DNA of 64,000 nt, taken from NCBI GenBank assembly GCA_026686845.1, contig JAIVEN010000015.1, positions 4,603,001-4,667,000 of the forward strand, in the 5' to 3' direction. How positions within the stretch are numbered: the first letter of the stretch is position 1; each line of letters opens with the position of its first letter. Shown piece by piece: positions 24,501-36,448 of this stretch. Source of the DNA: Adenanthera pavonina. Taxonomy: Eukaryota; Streptophyta; Magnoliopsida; Fabales; Fabaceae. The notes below the pieces were generated by a model. That model was not told the origin of the DNA. It made no database searches and saw only the letters and a list, made by a program, of their open reading frames with translations. The position numbers were made by a program, and so were the translations under genes.

Positions 24501-27500
24501 TTAATAAGTCAATTTTTGAAACAAAAGTACATAAAGAATGTAATAAATACCTGAATGATAGCATTCATGGCTGAGTGTGTTGTTTGATCCGTCATATGAC
24601 TTGAGGTTTTGGAAGACTTCTTGGTAGACCACATTGACTGTCTTGTCAGTTGGTTTGCTTTCAGAGTCATGGACCAAGATTTTGAGACCACTCATGCTTT
24701 TGGTTCTAGATAATGCTACGTACAATTGGCCATGAGTGAAAACAGGCTTTGGTAGAAAGACGCCAACATGTTGAAGAGATTGTCCTTGGCTCTTATTAAT
24801 AGTCATTGCAAATGAAAGAGTAATAGGGAATTGACGTCTTTGCATCTTGAATGGCCATCTAGATTCAGAGGGGTTCATGTCCATTCTATGGATGAGTACT
24901 TTTTGGTTTGGGTGTGATCCATTCAATGTTATTGCTTCAATAACATGATTGCCAAGTTCAGTTATTCTTAGCCGAGTACCATTGCATAGGCCAGATGATT
25001 GGTCAATGTTCCGTAAAAGCATGATTGGAGCACCAACTTTAAGTGTTAATTTATGAGTAGGCATGCCAGAACAGTCAATGGTGTTCAAGAACTCTGTAGG
25101 GTACAAGTCCTCAAATGAATCTGATTCAGTACTTGTTTTGCAAATGGAATCTGAACTAAAGAAATCAATGCTCTCTCCAGGTAAGGACTTGCAAATAAAG
25201 TCATTAATACGTGTGACAGTCTCAATATTTGGTGCAAGTATTGCCCTATCAGTAAAATACACTGGATTTGACAAATTATGGCAAAGGTCAGGATATATAG
25301 CAGATACAATACCTTCAAGAGGATCTGTGTATTGAGTGATAAGGAGGTCATGTGGAATTTGAATAATGTTTATGCCATCATCAGAAGTTCCAAATTTTCC
25401 ACTGCCTATATCAAGTAACCACTGAGAGAATTCTTTCAGCTTTCTTTGATCAGTACTTGTTGAAGCTGATTGCAATCTCATGTTGATGGTTAGCTGAAAA
25501 AGTTCACAATGGTTCCACAAATAAGAGCTATTGATTGTGTTGTTGATTATGTCTGCTCTAGAGGCTTTAGGGATAACAGGAAGTATTTGTCGAAAGTCAC
25601 CTCCCATGACTAAGCACTTGCCACCAAAAGGCAGGTCATAACTATTAGGAATCTCTAATCTCATAATGTCACGCATTGTCCTATCAAATGCCTCAATTGC
25701 ATGTTTCTTGACCATTGGTGCTTCATCCCATATAATGAGTTTTGTCATTCTGAGCAAGTCTGCCAAGTGAGAGTTTTGCTTGATGTTACATATTGACTCC
25801 TCATGTATTTCAATTGGTATGGCAAATCGAGAATGTGCTGTTCTACCTCCTGGAAGAAGTGTTGCAGCAATGCCACTGGATGCAACATTTATCACTATAT
25901 TACCTGTTGCTCGAAGTGAAGATGACAAAGCATTCCACAAGAATGTTTTCCCAGTTCCTCCATAACCATAGACAAAGAAAAATTTGTTTGTTGGAGAATT
26001 TGTGTGATGTATGACTGTGTCAAAGATGAACTTTTGCTCAGGTGTGAGGAAAGACACTAGCTTGTCTGATTCAACTTGCAAGGCATTCTTGTCAACATTA
26101 AGTTCATCCAAAATGAGGTAGTTTGAAGAATCTGTTGGTCTAATATCCATGCTGCTATCAAGCTGCAAAAATTGCTCCAAAGTTCTGCCATTTTTTTGCA
26201 ATGTTTTGTGGATATCCATTAGGGCTGCGGCTTTCCTTTGCTCAGTTGTGAAAGTCATATCTGAGCAATAGATAAAATGTAAGAGCAAGTAGTAGCATTT
26301 GAAAGAGTAATAATATATGTTTAGTATAAGTGGTTTAGATAAAATGAAAATGTTAATACTTGCAGTTGGGAAAGCAATAATATATTTTGAGTATAATTAG
26401 TGAATTTATTAATAATGTGAGCATAATAATGCAAGAAGTTTAAATTAAGTTTGTAAATGTTTTAAATGTTTGCACATTAATTGAAATTTAAGTACTGTTG
26501 GAGTAAAAAATGAAAAGATAGATAGTAGACATATGATAGACAATGTTGTTTAGAAAAACAAATGAAGATATTTATTATGCAGCAAAAGATATCTACCTGC
26601 ATAGTGTTCATTTGCATGTGGAATATAGAGAAGATCTTCAGATAGCAATTCAGATGTTTCACTCCAAACAAATTTTGGTCTGCTTAGGCAATTTGTCAAT
26701 AACATACTTGCAAAGAGTTTTCTAAGGTAGTAGCCTGAAGCCCAAACAGCTGCTTCCTTGAGTGCATCGATGTACTCTTGGTCATCATCAAGCAAACCTA
26801 GTGCATAGCATGCTTCCCTAAAAGAAGGATAGACAATGTTGTTGATTGTTTTGATATCATCAAATGACTGTGGTCCTTTGATCTTGTTGAGTAAGATTCT
26901 AAGATAATAAAGTTCACCAGTAGATGGTGAGACATGATGCATTCTTCCAATGGAGAATCCTTTCTTCCTAGGTTTCCAGATTCGTTTTCTTCGATCATAG
27001 ACAAAGAAATGGGGAAATTCTGTATAAGTAAGAGTCCTTGCCACTGTGTTGTTTTGGTTGCAAATCATCCAAGACAAGAACATTGATTGCTTGACTGTTT
27101 GGGTTTGCAGTAATTGATGAAGATTGGCCGTTCCATTGTAGATAATGGACTGTTGACCTGGAAGATGAAAACTTAACCTTTCTACTGGTGGATACCTGTG
27201 GTTTGTATCAAAACCAAAAATTCTCCATGCAGCTTCACAGGAAGAGATATAACGGCAATCATAATATTGCTTAATTTCATCAATTGTGTTGTTTGTGTCA
27301 TCTTCACCATCATTTTTGTACAGGGTTGCAATAACTCGATCATTTCCCTTGCTAACATACTTGAATAAATACTTTATTGCCCTGGATTGATTTGTTTTTT
27401 CAACATTTAGGTGAGCTTGAAACATCATGAGCAACTGAGGGTTATAAGGTACAACAAATCTATTATCTAAGGAAATGCCATTTTTCTCAATATATCTGCC

Positions 27501-30500
27501 ATCTTCTCTTCTTTGATAGGTTGGGTAGCCTTGCTCATCAAGAGTAGTATGAGTATGGTACTTTTTTGGGAAGTACTTACTACATTTCTTATCTTTCATG
27601 CAAGGGGATTTAGGGTTTAAGCTCCCACAAGGGCCATGGATCATGAAATTTTGTACAAGTTCATATAAGAGTGGAGATTGTTCTTTGTCAGGTATTTCGG
27701 CTTTGATCACCTTGTCAACTTGTTCTGGAGTCTGAATCTTGTCAGGTTCATCAAGGAAGAGGAGTATGTGTGCATGAGGCAATCCCCTTTTTTGAAATTC
27801 GATTGTGTAAATATCTATAAGAAAATTATGAGCAATCAGTAATTAAGCTACCAAATTGAGTATATGATAAGCAGTAATGATGAAATACAGGTATTAGTTT
27901 TTAATGCAGTATTAAGTACAAACAACAGAGATTGCGAGATTACCTGCACGAACTTTTCCAAATATCTTCTTCTTTTTTATGATTGCAAGCAAAAGTTGCA
28001 GCTTCATTTTAAAGACCCTGCAAATGTTCTCTGCTGTGTCTGGAGAGTTTAGGGAGTTTTCTTCACAGTATCTCTTTAATTCTGGCCAGTTGGGGTTACA
28101 AGTGAATGTGAGGAAAAGATCAGGAAATCCAGCCCAACGGCAAATTGCCATTGCATCTTGATAAGTTTGGATTAAATATCTGGCACCCCCTGTAAATGAC
28201 GATGGTAGTATGACTCGTTTACCCACAGATGAAGCACTGGTGTCTCCTCTCATAATAGCTTCAGATATTCCTTGATACATGTCGACACGTAGTTCCTTTT
28301 GATGAGTTCTAATGAATTGAAGTCGTTGTGATTCCATCATGGTATAGCCATCAACAATGAATTGTTGAAATAATTTCCTTCCTGAAAGCATTAATGACAT
28401 TTCATTTTGTCTAGCCATTAACTTGTAAGCAAGATATTCTCTTATTGTCACCCTATCTCTTCTTTGATTCTTTTGGCCGTTAGAATTTCTGTGTGGGATA
28501 TCATCTCTATACCCGTCTTCACCATAAGGAAACAATAAAGGGTATTGCAAAGGTAAGTATGCTGTGTGTGTTTCATTGATTCTCTTTAATTCCCCTGATC
28601 TCTTCTCAACTATGATATCTCTTGCATTGTAAGACATGTCAAGATCTCTAACCACTAATGCTGCAACTTCAGAAGACGAGGGCAAGTTGTAAGTGCGCCC
28701 ATCTTTGTCTCTTTTGGATAGAAGACATAGTTTGATGTCCACATGTTCATTTGCTTGAAGCATTGCTGAGGCTAGTCTATATTCTTGGACATATATATTG
28801 ATTGCATCTAGCTCATGCATTATTTTATTCGCGATTTGAGGATCAATGACGTCTTTCTTTTGATGTTTACTGCGGGGAAAATTGAAAGTTTATTAATGAT
28901 AACAAACATTTTAATGGCATGTTTCAGTTATATCAAATAAAATATAAAGAGGGGTAGTACCTGACAACTGAAATCCTGTTTTCTATTTCATTGTCTGTGT
29001 CATATATATATAACTGAGAGTACACAGGCTTTTTTCCTTTAGGGGGTAGCAAGCTCCCAATTTTGTGGTAATTCTGACCTGACAACACGAAGCTATACGG
29101 ACCTTGGCCAGAGTTGATGGAATGGTTAACTTGTCCGCCCATTGATGTAAAGGAGAACATATTATTGTAGCTTCTAATATTTGATAAGAATTTCTTAGAT
29201 TCAGGTGAGTTTTTGTCAAAGAATAACTTCTTGAGGTATGGCGGTGGTTCTAGCATTGGTGGCAATTGTATCTTACCATTGCCACAGCAAAGGAAGAATG
29301 ATGGATATGTGGCTTTTGGGCCTTTCTTGATTCTTTCATTATACCACATTCTTGCTCCACACCACTTGCAAGTGTAAGTTGGATCACCTTCATCTAAGTA
29401 TCCTAGTCAAATGTAAAAATATTTGATGATCATGATATTCTGCACTTAACATGGTAAAGAAGTAAACAGAGATTAAATTCATTGATATATCTGGTAGAAT
29501 TACCAGAATCTATATTGCAGTTTGTATATCCTTCTTCATCAGAGCTATCATCATATATCTCTTGGTTATTGTCAGCAATATCTTCACCATCTGCATGTAA
29601 TGATATGATTTAGAAATTCTCACTTATAAGTGATAACTTAGGCAAAACTTTGTAACTGTGTGAATTTATAACTGATTATGTTATTAATATTGTCTATATG
29701 TATAAACAAAGTATAAATAACATAGGGAAGGTGGTTGTAGAAATAGAGATACGGATACCTGTGGTAGGGACATAATGACCAACCCTGTTACTATTCAAGG
29801 CATAATGAGTTGTGACTTACTTGAAGTAATGTTCTAATGAGTACTCTAGAAGACTGGATTTGATACCTGTTTTTGCAAGCAGATGAATTTCCTGGGTTGA
29901 TTTTGTCCTTGAATTTTGGTTATCATTGCATATAGTTCTAACTAACAAAGAGTTTCATTATGATCTATAGAGAGATCATATAGTGTCAATTAGTATTTTT
30001 TTTCTTTTGTAGCATTTGCATGATATTTCATTAAATGCCGTGTAGGAGTAAAAAACGAACCTATTTGGTCAGGTATATGTCTTGTCTGCCTTGTTCTCTT
30101 TTGGACATTCCCACTAAAATGTGTTGGATCAGATGGTTCAAGGGGGTTAAATACAGTAGCACTTGAGAATGCCGGTGGGATATAATCTATAATGAAAGAA
30201 ACATAAACTCAGTGAACTGTCTGTTGCTTGTATTTTAGTGCCCATTGAAAAATAATTGCTGGATCAACAAAGATACATGTGAAGTTGAGTCACCCAAATT
30301 TTTATTCAATGAACTATAAAGATGAGATATAAAAATGATGATAAATTATAAGAATAGTAATGTACATGTAAAATGTAGATAAGTGATGTTTGAGTGCGTA
30401 GTATAGAAGAATGCATTTGATACCTGTTTGCTGGAGGTCATGAATATCCTGGGTTGATATTCTTTTGAAGCTTTTGCCATCAATGCATTTAGTTCTACCT

Positions 30501-31741
30501 AACAAAGGAGTTTGATTATGACCTGTAGAAAGACCATGTAATTTCAGTTAAGAGGAAAAGAACATATCTGTAAATATACTATTGTGATCTTAGGTTTTAG
30601 CAGCACTTAAAAAATTAGGACTGTAAATATATAATACATGCCAGATTGGGAGCTATTTTTCAATGAACTATAAAGATGAGGGCTGAGAAACATGATAATT
30701 TAATTTAGGCAATAAAACTCTTCACTTTCTACTTGATACATGCAGTTTTCTAAGTAAGCTAAGACTTTTGAATTCTTTATTATATTACCTAACGTTTTAG
30801 GTACTTTGAAAAACAAAAATGATATAACTTAGACATTAGGATTAAATTAGCCATGCTCGTTTGGGAACCTAATACTTTGAAGAAAAATTTAAGTCAAAGA
30901 TATTCGAGCATGTCACATATAGACAAATCAATAATATTGCAAAAAATTTTAAGCACATCTCATTAACTTTGCATCTGCATTATAGAAAAGAAACAAAATA
31001 GTTTCATGTTATATTTCTATTAGCTGCGAAATAAAAGATAGAAGTCTTTAAATGTCTAATCCATCAAACTTTTGTGTTAACGGTTGTAGGGTTGACACAA
31101 TGCTATATGAAATGTGGGCAATAGAGGCTCTAATTTAATATTAAAAAAAATGATATTCAACGCAGTTAAATAAAGCTAAGACCATGAAGTAACCTATTCC
31201 CACATGATCCGAGTGCAGGTGATCCTTTGTTGTGAAATGGGTTTTTGTACATTGTGCTGTCAAATGGGAATTGTCTTGTCCTAGGCGATGTAAAGAAAAA
31301 AAATGAGCATAGTGGGTTATAATGATTTGAAACAAATAAAAGTTATAAGCTTAATATGGGCAATGTGTGAGAAAGGAACCTTTGACTTCCACCATATTAA
31401 AGTTGTGCAGCAAGTTTTTGCCGACATTTGTGATATCTTGAAGTGCTTGTCGAGGATGTGAATATTTTTTTTGTAACATGTCATTTTGGAGGGATTGACA
31501 CGTTGGTTGTGTATACTGCTGTTCATTGAAGACTGAGCTAGGCATATTAGATTCAGAAATTCCACCTATAAATATGATACAACCAGAAGAACTTATTATG
31601 GTATGTTATTTTGTGTCAGAAAGGGAAATTGGTAAGGTTGAGTTGGTCATATTACTAACCAATATAGTCAGGAGATACATTATCTTGATTGATTTGAGGC
31701 ATTAAGTATTGTCTTCGACTTGTTCTGCTCCTTTTTAGCAT
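24501..31741 (-). CDS. Helitron Rep/helicase transposase, 10 exons, open for 1670 aa
   Basis: Exons: 31660-31741 (start MLKRSRTSRRQYLMPQ), 31380-31565, 31194-31280, 30424-30522, 30061-30186, 29504-29590, 28961-29402, 27944-28869, 26597-27814 and 24501-26260. Their lengths sum to 5013 nt, an exact multiple of three, with no internal stop. The first six introns are all phase 1. The HUH endonuclease shows RGLPHAHILLFL (the HxH metal site) and AIKYLFKYVSKG (the two-tyrosine motif). The zinc-finger-like part has YTCKWCG. The PIF1-type helicase shows GYGGTGKTFLW (Walker A), LIIWDEAPM (Walker B), GGDFRQILPVI, and TINKSQGQSL with YVALSRTKS near the C-end. It would nick, unwind and transpose the element by rolling circle. 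All core catalytic motifs are present, so it may be active. The last exon's exact end is uncertain. Confidence 0.9.
29867..29964 (-). pseudogene. Decayed duplicate of Helitron Rep exon 4
   Basis: This 98-bp block mirrors the 99-bp exon at 30424-30522: the same acceptor context, CATAATSAAACTC near the start, TCAACCCAGGA in the middle, and a donor followed by GTATC. One missing base near CTTTGTTAG creates an early stop in the phase-1 frame. It is best read as a skipped pseudo-exon; because both flanking introns are phase 1, skipping keeps the frame. Confidence 0.7.
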
Positions 31742-33489
31742 TGTTAACACTATATGAGTCCAAGTACAATTTTGAAGGAGTCAGTTGTATGAGAAACAAC
31801 AGGTACTGAAAAAGCAAATTTATTGATTGATTCCATGTTTGGTTCAGGGAAGCAAAAATAATGAAATCTGTCTTTAATAGTAATAAGAGCCACAGGATTA
31901 CCAGTGAAGAAATAAATATGGTAGTTGGTGACTTACGTTTTGAGGTAGCAAAACAAGGAAATCATACCTAGTGGTTTCTGCACTCTGTTTTGTTTGAGAT
32001 TAAATTGAATCAGTAGGAAAGAATGGAGGATCGAAGACTATGATTGCGTTGATGATCTTGCTGAAAGGTAGAGAGTGCCATTATCTTCAGTAACCACTTA
32101 TCCTGAACTAAGACTGAAGGTTGAAGCTAAAGAAATGGAAAAGCAGGAAGATAATAGAAAAAAAAAATGGCGTACACATGATGGAGGTTAATGGAGGGAA
32201 ACGAAGAAAAAAATTTGGAGGTGAGCAATTAATGTGGTTGAAGGTGATGTATTCTACTGGGGGGAATTATTTTTTTTACAATAATTAATGAATAAATTGT
32301 GACCAGAAAGTAATTTGATAAGAATGCAATTGTCACATCAGAGTTATGGTGCACTGTGTATGCATTAATGGTGAAAACCTCCCTTGACAATTTTTCCTAA
32401 AAAAAATAAAGAGGAAAATCTGGTATATTTGATTTGAATTGAATGGCATGAAGTACAACCAGCATTGTGGTTCAATTTATGAGCGTAAGATTGCAATGGT
32501 GGCTAGTCCCGACACTAATAGTTTACTTATTAAATTAAATATACATTAGTTAATATTCCTAGTGTGCGTTGACTTAAATGGAATTTTTTTTAATATTATC
32601 ATTACACAATATAAGATGGGACACGGCAAAATAGTTCATTACGGGATGCTTATGCTATCTCTAGCTAATCGATTTAGCAAAAGCTTCATATATTGTGTCG
32701 TTGAGGTTAATTGATTTAAATTGACATTGATATATTTATTTTAATGGTAACTATAAACCTACACAATAAAATTAGATATGTTTGTTTTTAATGTATTACA
32801 TTACTAATACTAACTATAAATTCTATATTGTTGGCAAGAAATTATAATTTTTATATTATATATATTGATATAGTAATTAGTATCTTGATTTTGATGATCT
32901 ATAGTAAAGTACGTCATTTAAGATTCGTCAATAATATGAGTCATGTGCATTATATGGTGTATGAAAAAAAATAAACAATTAAAAAAGATAATTAAATATT
33001 TATAAAAGTGGAAAGGAAGAATTCAAGTAAATCATATAAATTATGACAAAATATAGAAAAGTAAATAAAATTTTTTTGTTGCATTCTTATTGCACAAATA
33101 CTGTGTGTCTTTTTGTGTGCATGGAACTATTGTATAGGCCATGATGTTTATTTTTCTTTGGTAAAATACATAAGAAGACTTTATTTTCGTTAAACATACG
33201 GAAAGAAAACGTGATAAGATACCTAGGCCTGAGAAATAAAGCCCAATAGAAAATAATGATTATTTGAAGCTGAAGTAGTTGGTTGCTAGTATAATAATGT
33301 TCTTTACAAAAAAGAGGCAAACTATTTCATTCATGATCCCTCCTACATGATTTACACGTACAAACAAAATATGCAAAAGTTTTACAGTAATGGGCTTTCA
33401 TTCAAAAACCTACAAGCCCCTTTCATAGCATTAATCCTAGCTAATACACGAAGGTGACATACACAAAAAGAGAAGCTGCATCGCCATGG
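31742..33489. other. Spacer between the two Helitron genes
   Basis: AT-rich, with no long ORF. The Rep promoter should lie in the first few hundred bases beyond 31741, and the RPA-like gene's 3' end just above 33300. I see no clear TATA box worth calling and no captured gene fragment. Confidence 0.5.
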
Positions 33490-35199
33490 TCAATCCTGCT
33501 TTTCTTGCTTGATTATTTTACTTGGTTTAGTGGTGGAGAAATGAGGTGTGCTCATGTCTCCCAAACCAATTGCTCTTTCTTCATCTGTGATCCTTTTTCC
33601 ATGGGCTTTGCCTTTCGCTTTTGATTGGATAGGTGTCACAAATTCAGCAATTGTCATATCATCAATAGCTATGTTATCAGACGCAGCACCATTCTGGGAT
33701 GCACATGAGCCAATTGGTGTTGAACAGATGGGTTCACTATCTTCCATAGGAGAGTCTAAACCATGTCCAATAGAACTTGATATCACATCACTAGTTGAAA
33801 CACTGGAATTCTGCATATAGTTAAAGATAATTAATAATATTAGCCAGTAATCTGATATCAATATATAGCATGCTTATTAAATTATTTTCAAGATACATTA
33901 CATCTACAATAGAATATGTGAATCTCTCCATATGTTTGTAGGAATCGTTGGACTTTGATACGGAAGAACCTCTTGGGTAAAGGTTACATTCTGATTTGTG
34001 GTAGACAAGGGCAACCTGCTTCATTTTTAGGTCAATCAAATTTGAAAATACTTCATTCAACTGAGCTAATTAACATTAAAGAAACAAATTCCAGTAATAC
34101 CTATTGATGAGATCCGTAGCTTGTGGAATATCTGGATTGAACAAAACTCTAGTGGCCGACCACGAGTTAGCAAGTTCAATAAACCCTGCAAATAAAATAT
34201 GTTTATAAGTATACATAGTGATAGCTGAGACAATCATTGAACTAAAATAGAAAAGGTTACCATTATTAAATTTGAGGCGAGCAAGTTCCAATACAACAAT
34301 TATAGGAGGTTCCATGTCCTCTTCCTTTGAGCAATAAGCATCATATGCGCACTCCCCAAACAATACAACATTGACAGAATTGTCTCTGTTGTTGAAGTAA
34401 TCAACAAAATACAGTATAATTCATAAGAATATATGAATATATTTACAGGGAATTGGATAGCATATAAAATACTAGCTTACTCATGATCAGCAAGACTAAA
34501 GCAAAGTCTATGATGGCTTTGATGGTTTCTATTGAATTCGTCCAAGTTGCCAAAGGTCTTAAGGAAACCCAAAACATCTGTTAGCAGAAAATAAGAGCAT
34601 ATATGTTGAAATATTCCGGGCATACAGTTAATCAATCCAAATATTTTGGGAATATTAAAAATTGAAGCAATATCTATTGTACCTATCAGAACATCAGTGG
34701 AAGCTCTCCCATTGACAATGTCAGATATGGGAACAAAACTATGGAAATGATTAGGAAGTGCCATATGTACTGGTTCAACATGGGTACACAAGTTGAAATT
34801 GATTCTGTAAGGATGACTTGTTGGACGATATTGAGCTTTGTTGTCAGAGACCGAAAAATTTTCGATGATGTAACACTTTCCTTCTATGGGTTCCCTGTGA
34901 AATATCTCTACTAGAGAGGAGTTTCCAACCAGGGCTTGTATTTTACTTCCCTAGAAGCAAACAACAATAAGAATGCGCTATTGAGAAGGAAAGCAGAGGA
35001 AAGAAAACCAAAGAAAAGAAACACCACAAATGATAAATCGACATGCCTGTTCATCTACAAGAACCATAGAAATGGAGGAGAAATTGCTGGAGCTGTTCTG
35101 ATTCCTCACAGTCCATCTTCGCCAAACCTTCACCTTGATGCGCCACGTTTCCTTCGTATCATCCACATCTTTGAGCAGTTGATGATCTGCAGAGGACAT
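33490..35199 (-). CDS. Helitron-encoded replication protein A-like (DUF223/OB-fold) protein
   Basis: Single-stranded-DNA-binding RPA70-like proteins are commonly carried by plant Helitrons. Exon 1 (35047-35199) encodes MSSADHQLLKDVDDTKETWR then IKVKVWRRW. Exon 2 (34683-34950) carries IEGKCYIIENFSVSDN and YRPTSHPYRI, typical of DUF223. Further exons: 34481-34577, 34261-34385 (ending PPIIVVLELARLKF), 34101-34185, about 33900-34060, and 33490-33810 with a basic tail (KIIKQEKQD). The exon 1 donor is GC (CAG/GCATGT), giving a GC-AG intron. The step from exon 5 to exon 6 is troublesome: the gap is only about 40 bp and no splice choice I tried keeps the frame, so the gene may be broken there. Confidence 0.75.
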
Positions 35200-35350
35200 T
35201 GGGATGGCCTATCCAAATCGACAAGAATGCCCTTTTTCGAAATGAAAGCAGAGAAAAGAAAAGCAGAGGAATAGAAGCTGAGTGGGGACCGGGGGACTGC
35301 TAACATATAAATAAAGCGAAGATGGAGCAAATATAAGATTATATTATAGA

Positions 35351-36114
35351 TGGAGCAAAATTGAAATTTAATTTCAAATTGTGGCGGGATAAATTCAATA
35401 TATGTTTTGAATAGTAAATTTTAAATTTGAAAATGAAATGTGGAAGCAATCATAATTAATTTGACACGTACTTGCTGACAATATTTGAAAATTGAAATTG
35501 AATTGTGGAGGGAAAATTATGCTGATAGGTAATAATAGTTGTGTACTTGATGAATTAATTTAATTTTGGAGGGAAAATAATTGTGGATGTTAAAAAACTA
35601 CTGAACTGTACTTGATGAATTAATTTAATTTTGGAGGAAAATTTGAATATCCCAACCTTACAATCAAGCCTAAACTATAAATGATGAAAATGTAAGAAAT
35701 TAACAAAATTAATTGATAATTAATATATAAAAGGAAAATGCATTCATGGGGATTATGTGTCTTTTGAAGACAATATAATTTAGTTAGTAATAAAAAATGG
35801 AAATAAATCAACTTCGTTATTTATTGGACACAGAAGAATTTTTGGTCGATGTAACACTTTTCCTTGTCTGGGTTCGATACAATTGGTCAGATGCGGGTCC
35901 CACACATATGCTGAAATGATGTCTGAAGAAATGAATGAATGAATTTGATAATCCATAAATCAAATTTTTGATTAATGAACACGTGGCAGAAATGTAGACA
36001 TCAAGAAGACACATGGCAAGAATACCATTCATCTGCACGAAGCCCAACCAAAGCAGCCATAACTGTACATTAGCCGATGTCTGGCTTGATCCTCCTTTTT
36101 ACTAATATATTTGA
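35351..36114. other. Helitron 5' noncoding region
   Basis: It contains two copies of GATGAATTAATTTAATTTTG followed by GAGG(G)AAAAT (about 35549 and 35608), the RPA fragment, and ACACGTGGCA / ACACATGGCA motifs. Apart from the RPA remnant there is no coding region. Confidence 0.5.
35817..35890 (-). pseudogene. Fragment of a second RPA-like exon
   Basis: The sequence TTTTGGTCGATGTAACACTT then TTCCTTGTCTGGGTTC closely parallels 34860-34895 (the IEGKCYIIENF part of the RPA-like exon 2). The frame is broken and only about 70 bp is recognisable. It lies inside the outer Helitron end, upstream of the main RPA-like gene, and suggests an earlier duplication or a remnant of another Helitron. Confidence 0.55.
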
Positions 36115-36448
36115 TTCAACTGGCAAAAGTTTGAATATAAAGGCACTAAGAGCATAAGGTCATGGGTTCGAATCAGTGATGTGTCGCAATCACGGTGATG
36201 TGGTGGTGGTGTGGCAGTGATGTCGCATGGGTGGTGGGTGACATGGTAATGATGTGACGTGGCATGGTCTCTGTGGTGACATGGCAATTTTGAATTTTTT
36301 GTAGTTTAACGAGAAAATTGCGAAGAATGAGTTCCTCGCTAAATTTAGAGAGGGATTAAATTTCTCACTATTTTCAATTTAGCGAGAGAAAAATGACATT
36401 TAGCAAGAAATTTGTCCCTCGCTAAATTGCATTTTTCTAGTAGTGGTA

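Larger units (their letters stand above)
22647..36114 (-). mobile_element. Helitron, about 13.5 kb, with Rep/helicase and RPA-like genes
   Basis: Read on the minus strand, the 3' end is a GC-rich hairpin, then TAATTTCTAG at 22647, followed by host T. The 5' end is TCAAATATATTAGTAAAAAG at 36114, preceded by host A, so insertion was between A and T without target duplication, as Helitrons do. The first few hundred bases at the 5' side carry CACGTGGCA-type motifs (about 35978-36020), also common in plant Helitron 5' ends. An inner TC start at 35350 (TCTATAATATAATC, preceded by A) is an alternative 5' end. Confidence 0.8.
22079..36445. mobile_element. CACTA (En/Spm-like) element, split by a Helitron
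   Basis: Left end CACTACTAGAAAAAT at 22079; its exact inverted copy ATTTTTCTAGTAGTG ends at 36445. The flanks are GTA (22076-22078) and GTA (36446-36448), the 3-bp target duplication typical of CACTA elements. Both subterminal regions carry many copies of TTTAGCGAG / CTCGCTAAAT, as expected for transposase binding sites. Removing the Helitron leaves about 899 bp, with no TNPA/TNPD-like coding, so the CACTA element is non-autonomous. Confidence 0.88.

Noticed and set aside
36150..36180. AGGTCATGGGTTCGAATC resembles a tRNA T-arm / Pol III B box
   Set aside because: There is no matching acceptor stem, D-arm or anticodon arm nearby. It lies in the right-hand part of the CACTA element and is at most a SINE-like scrap.
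36102..36287. His/Thr-rich ORF on the minus strand
   Set aside because: It comes from GTGATG-type simple sequence inside the CACTA right end and has no protein-like features.
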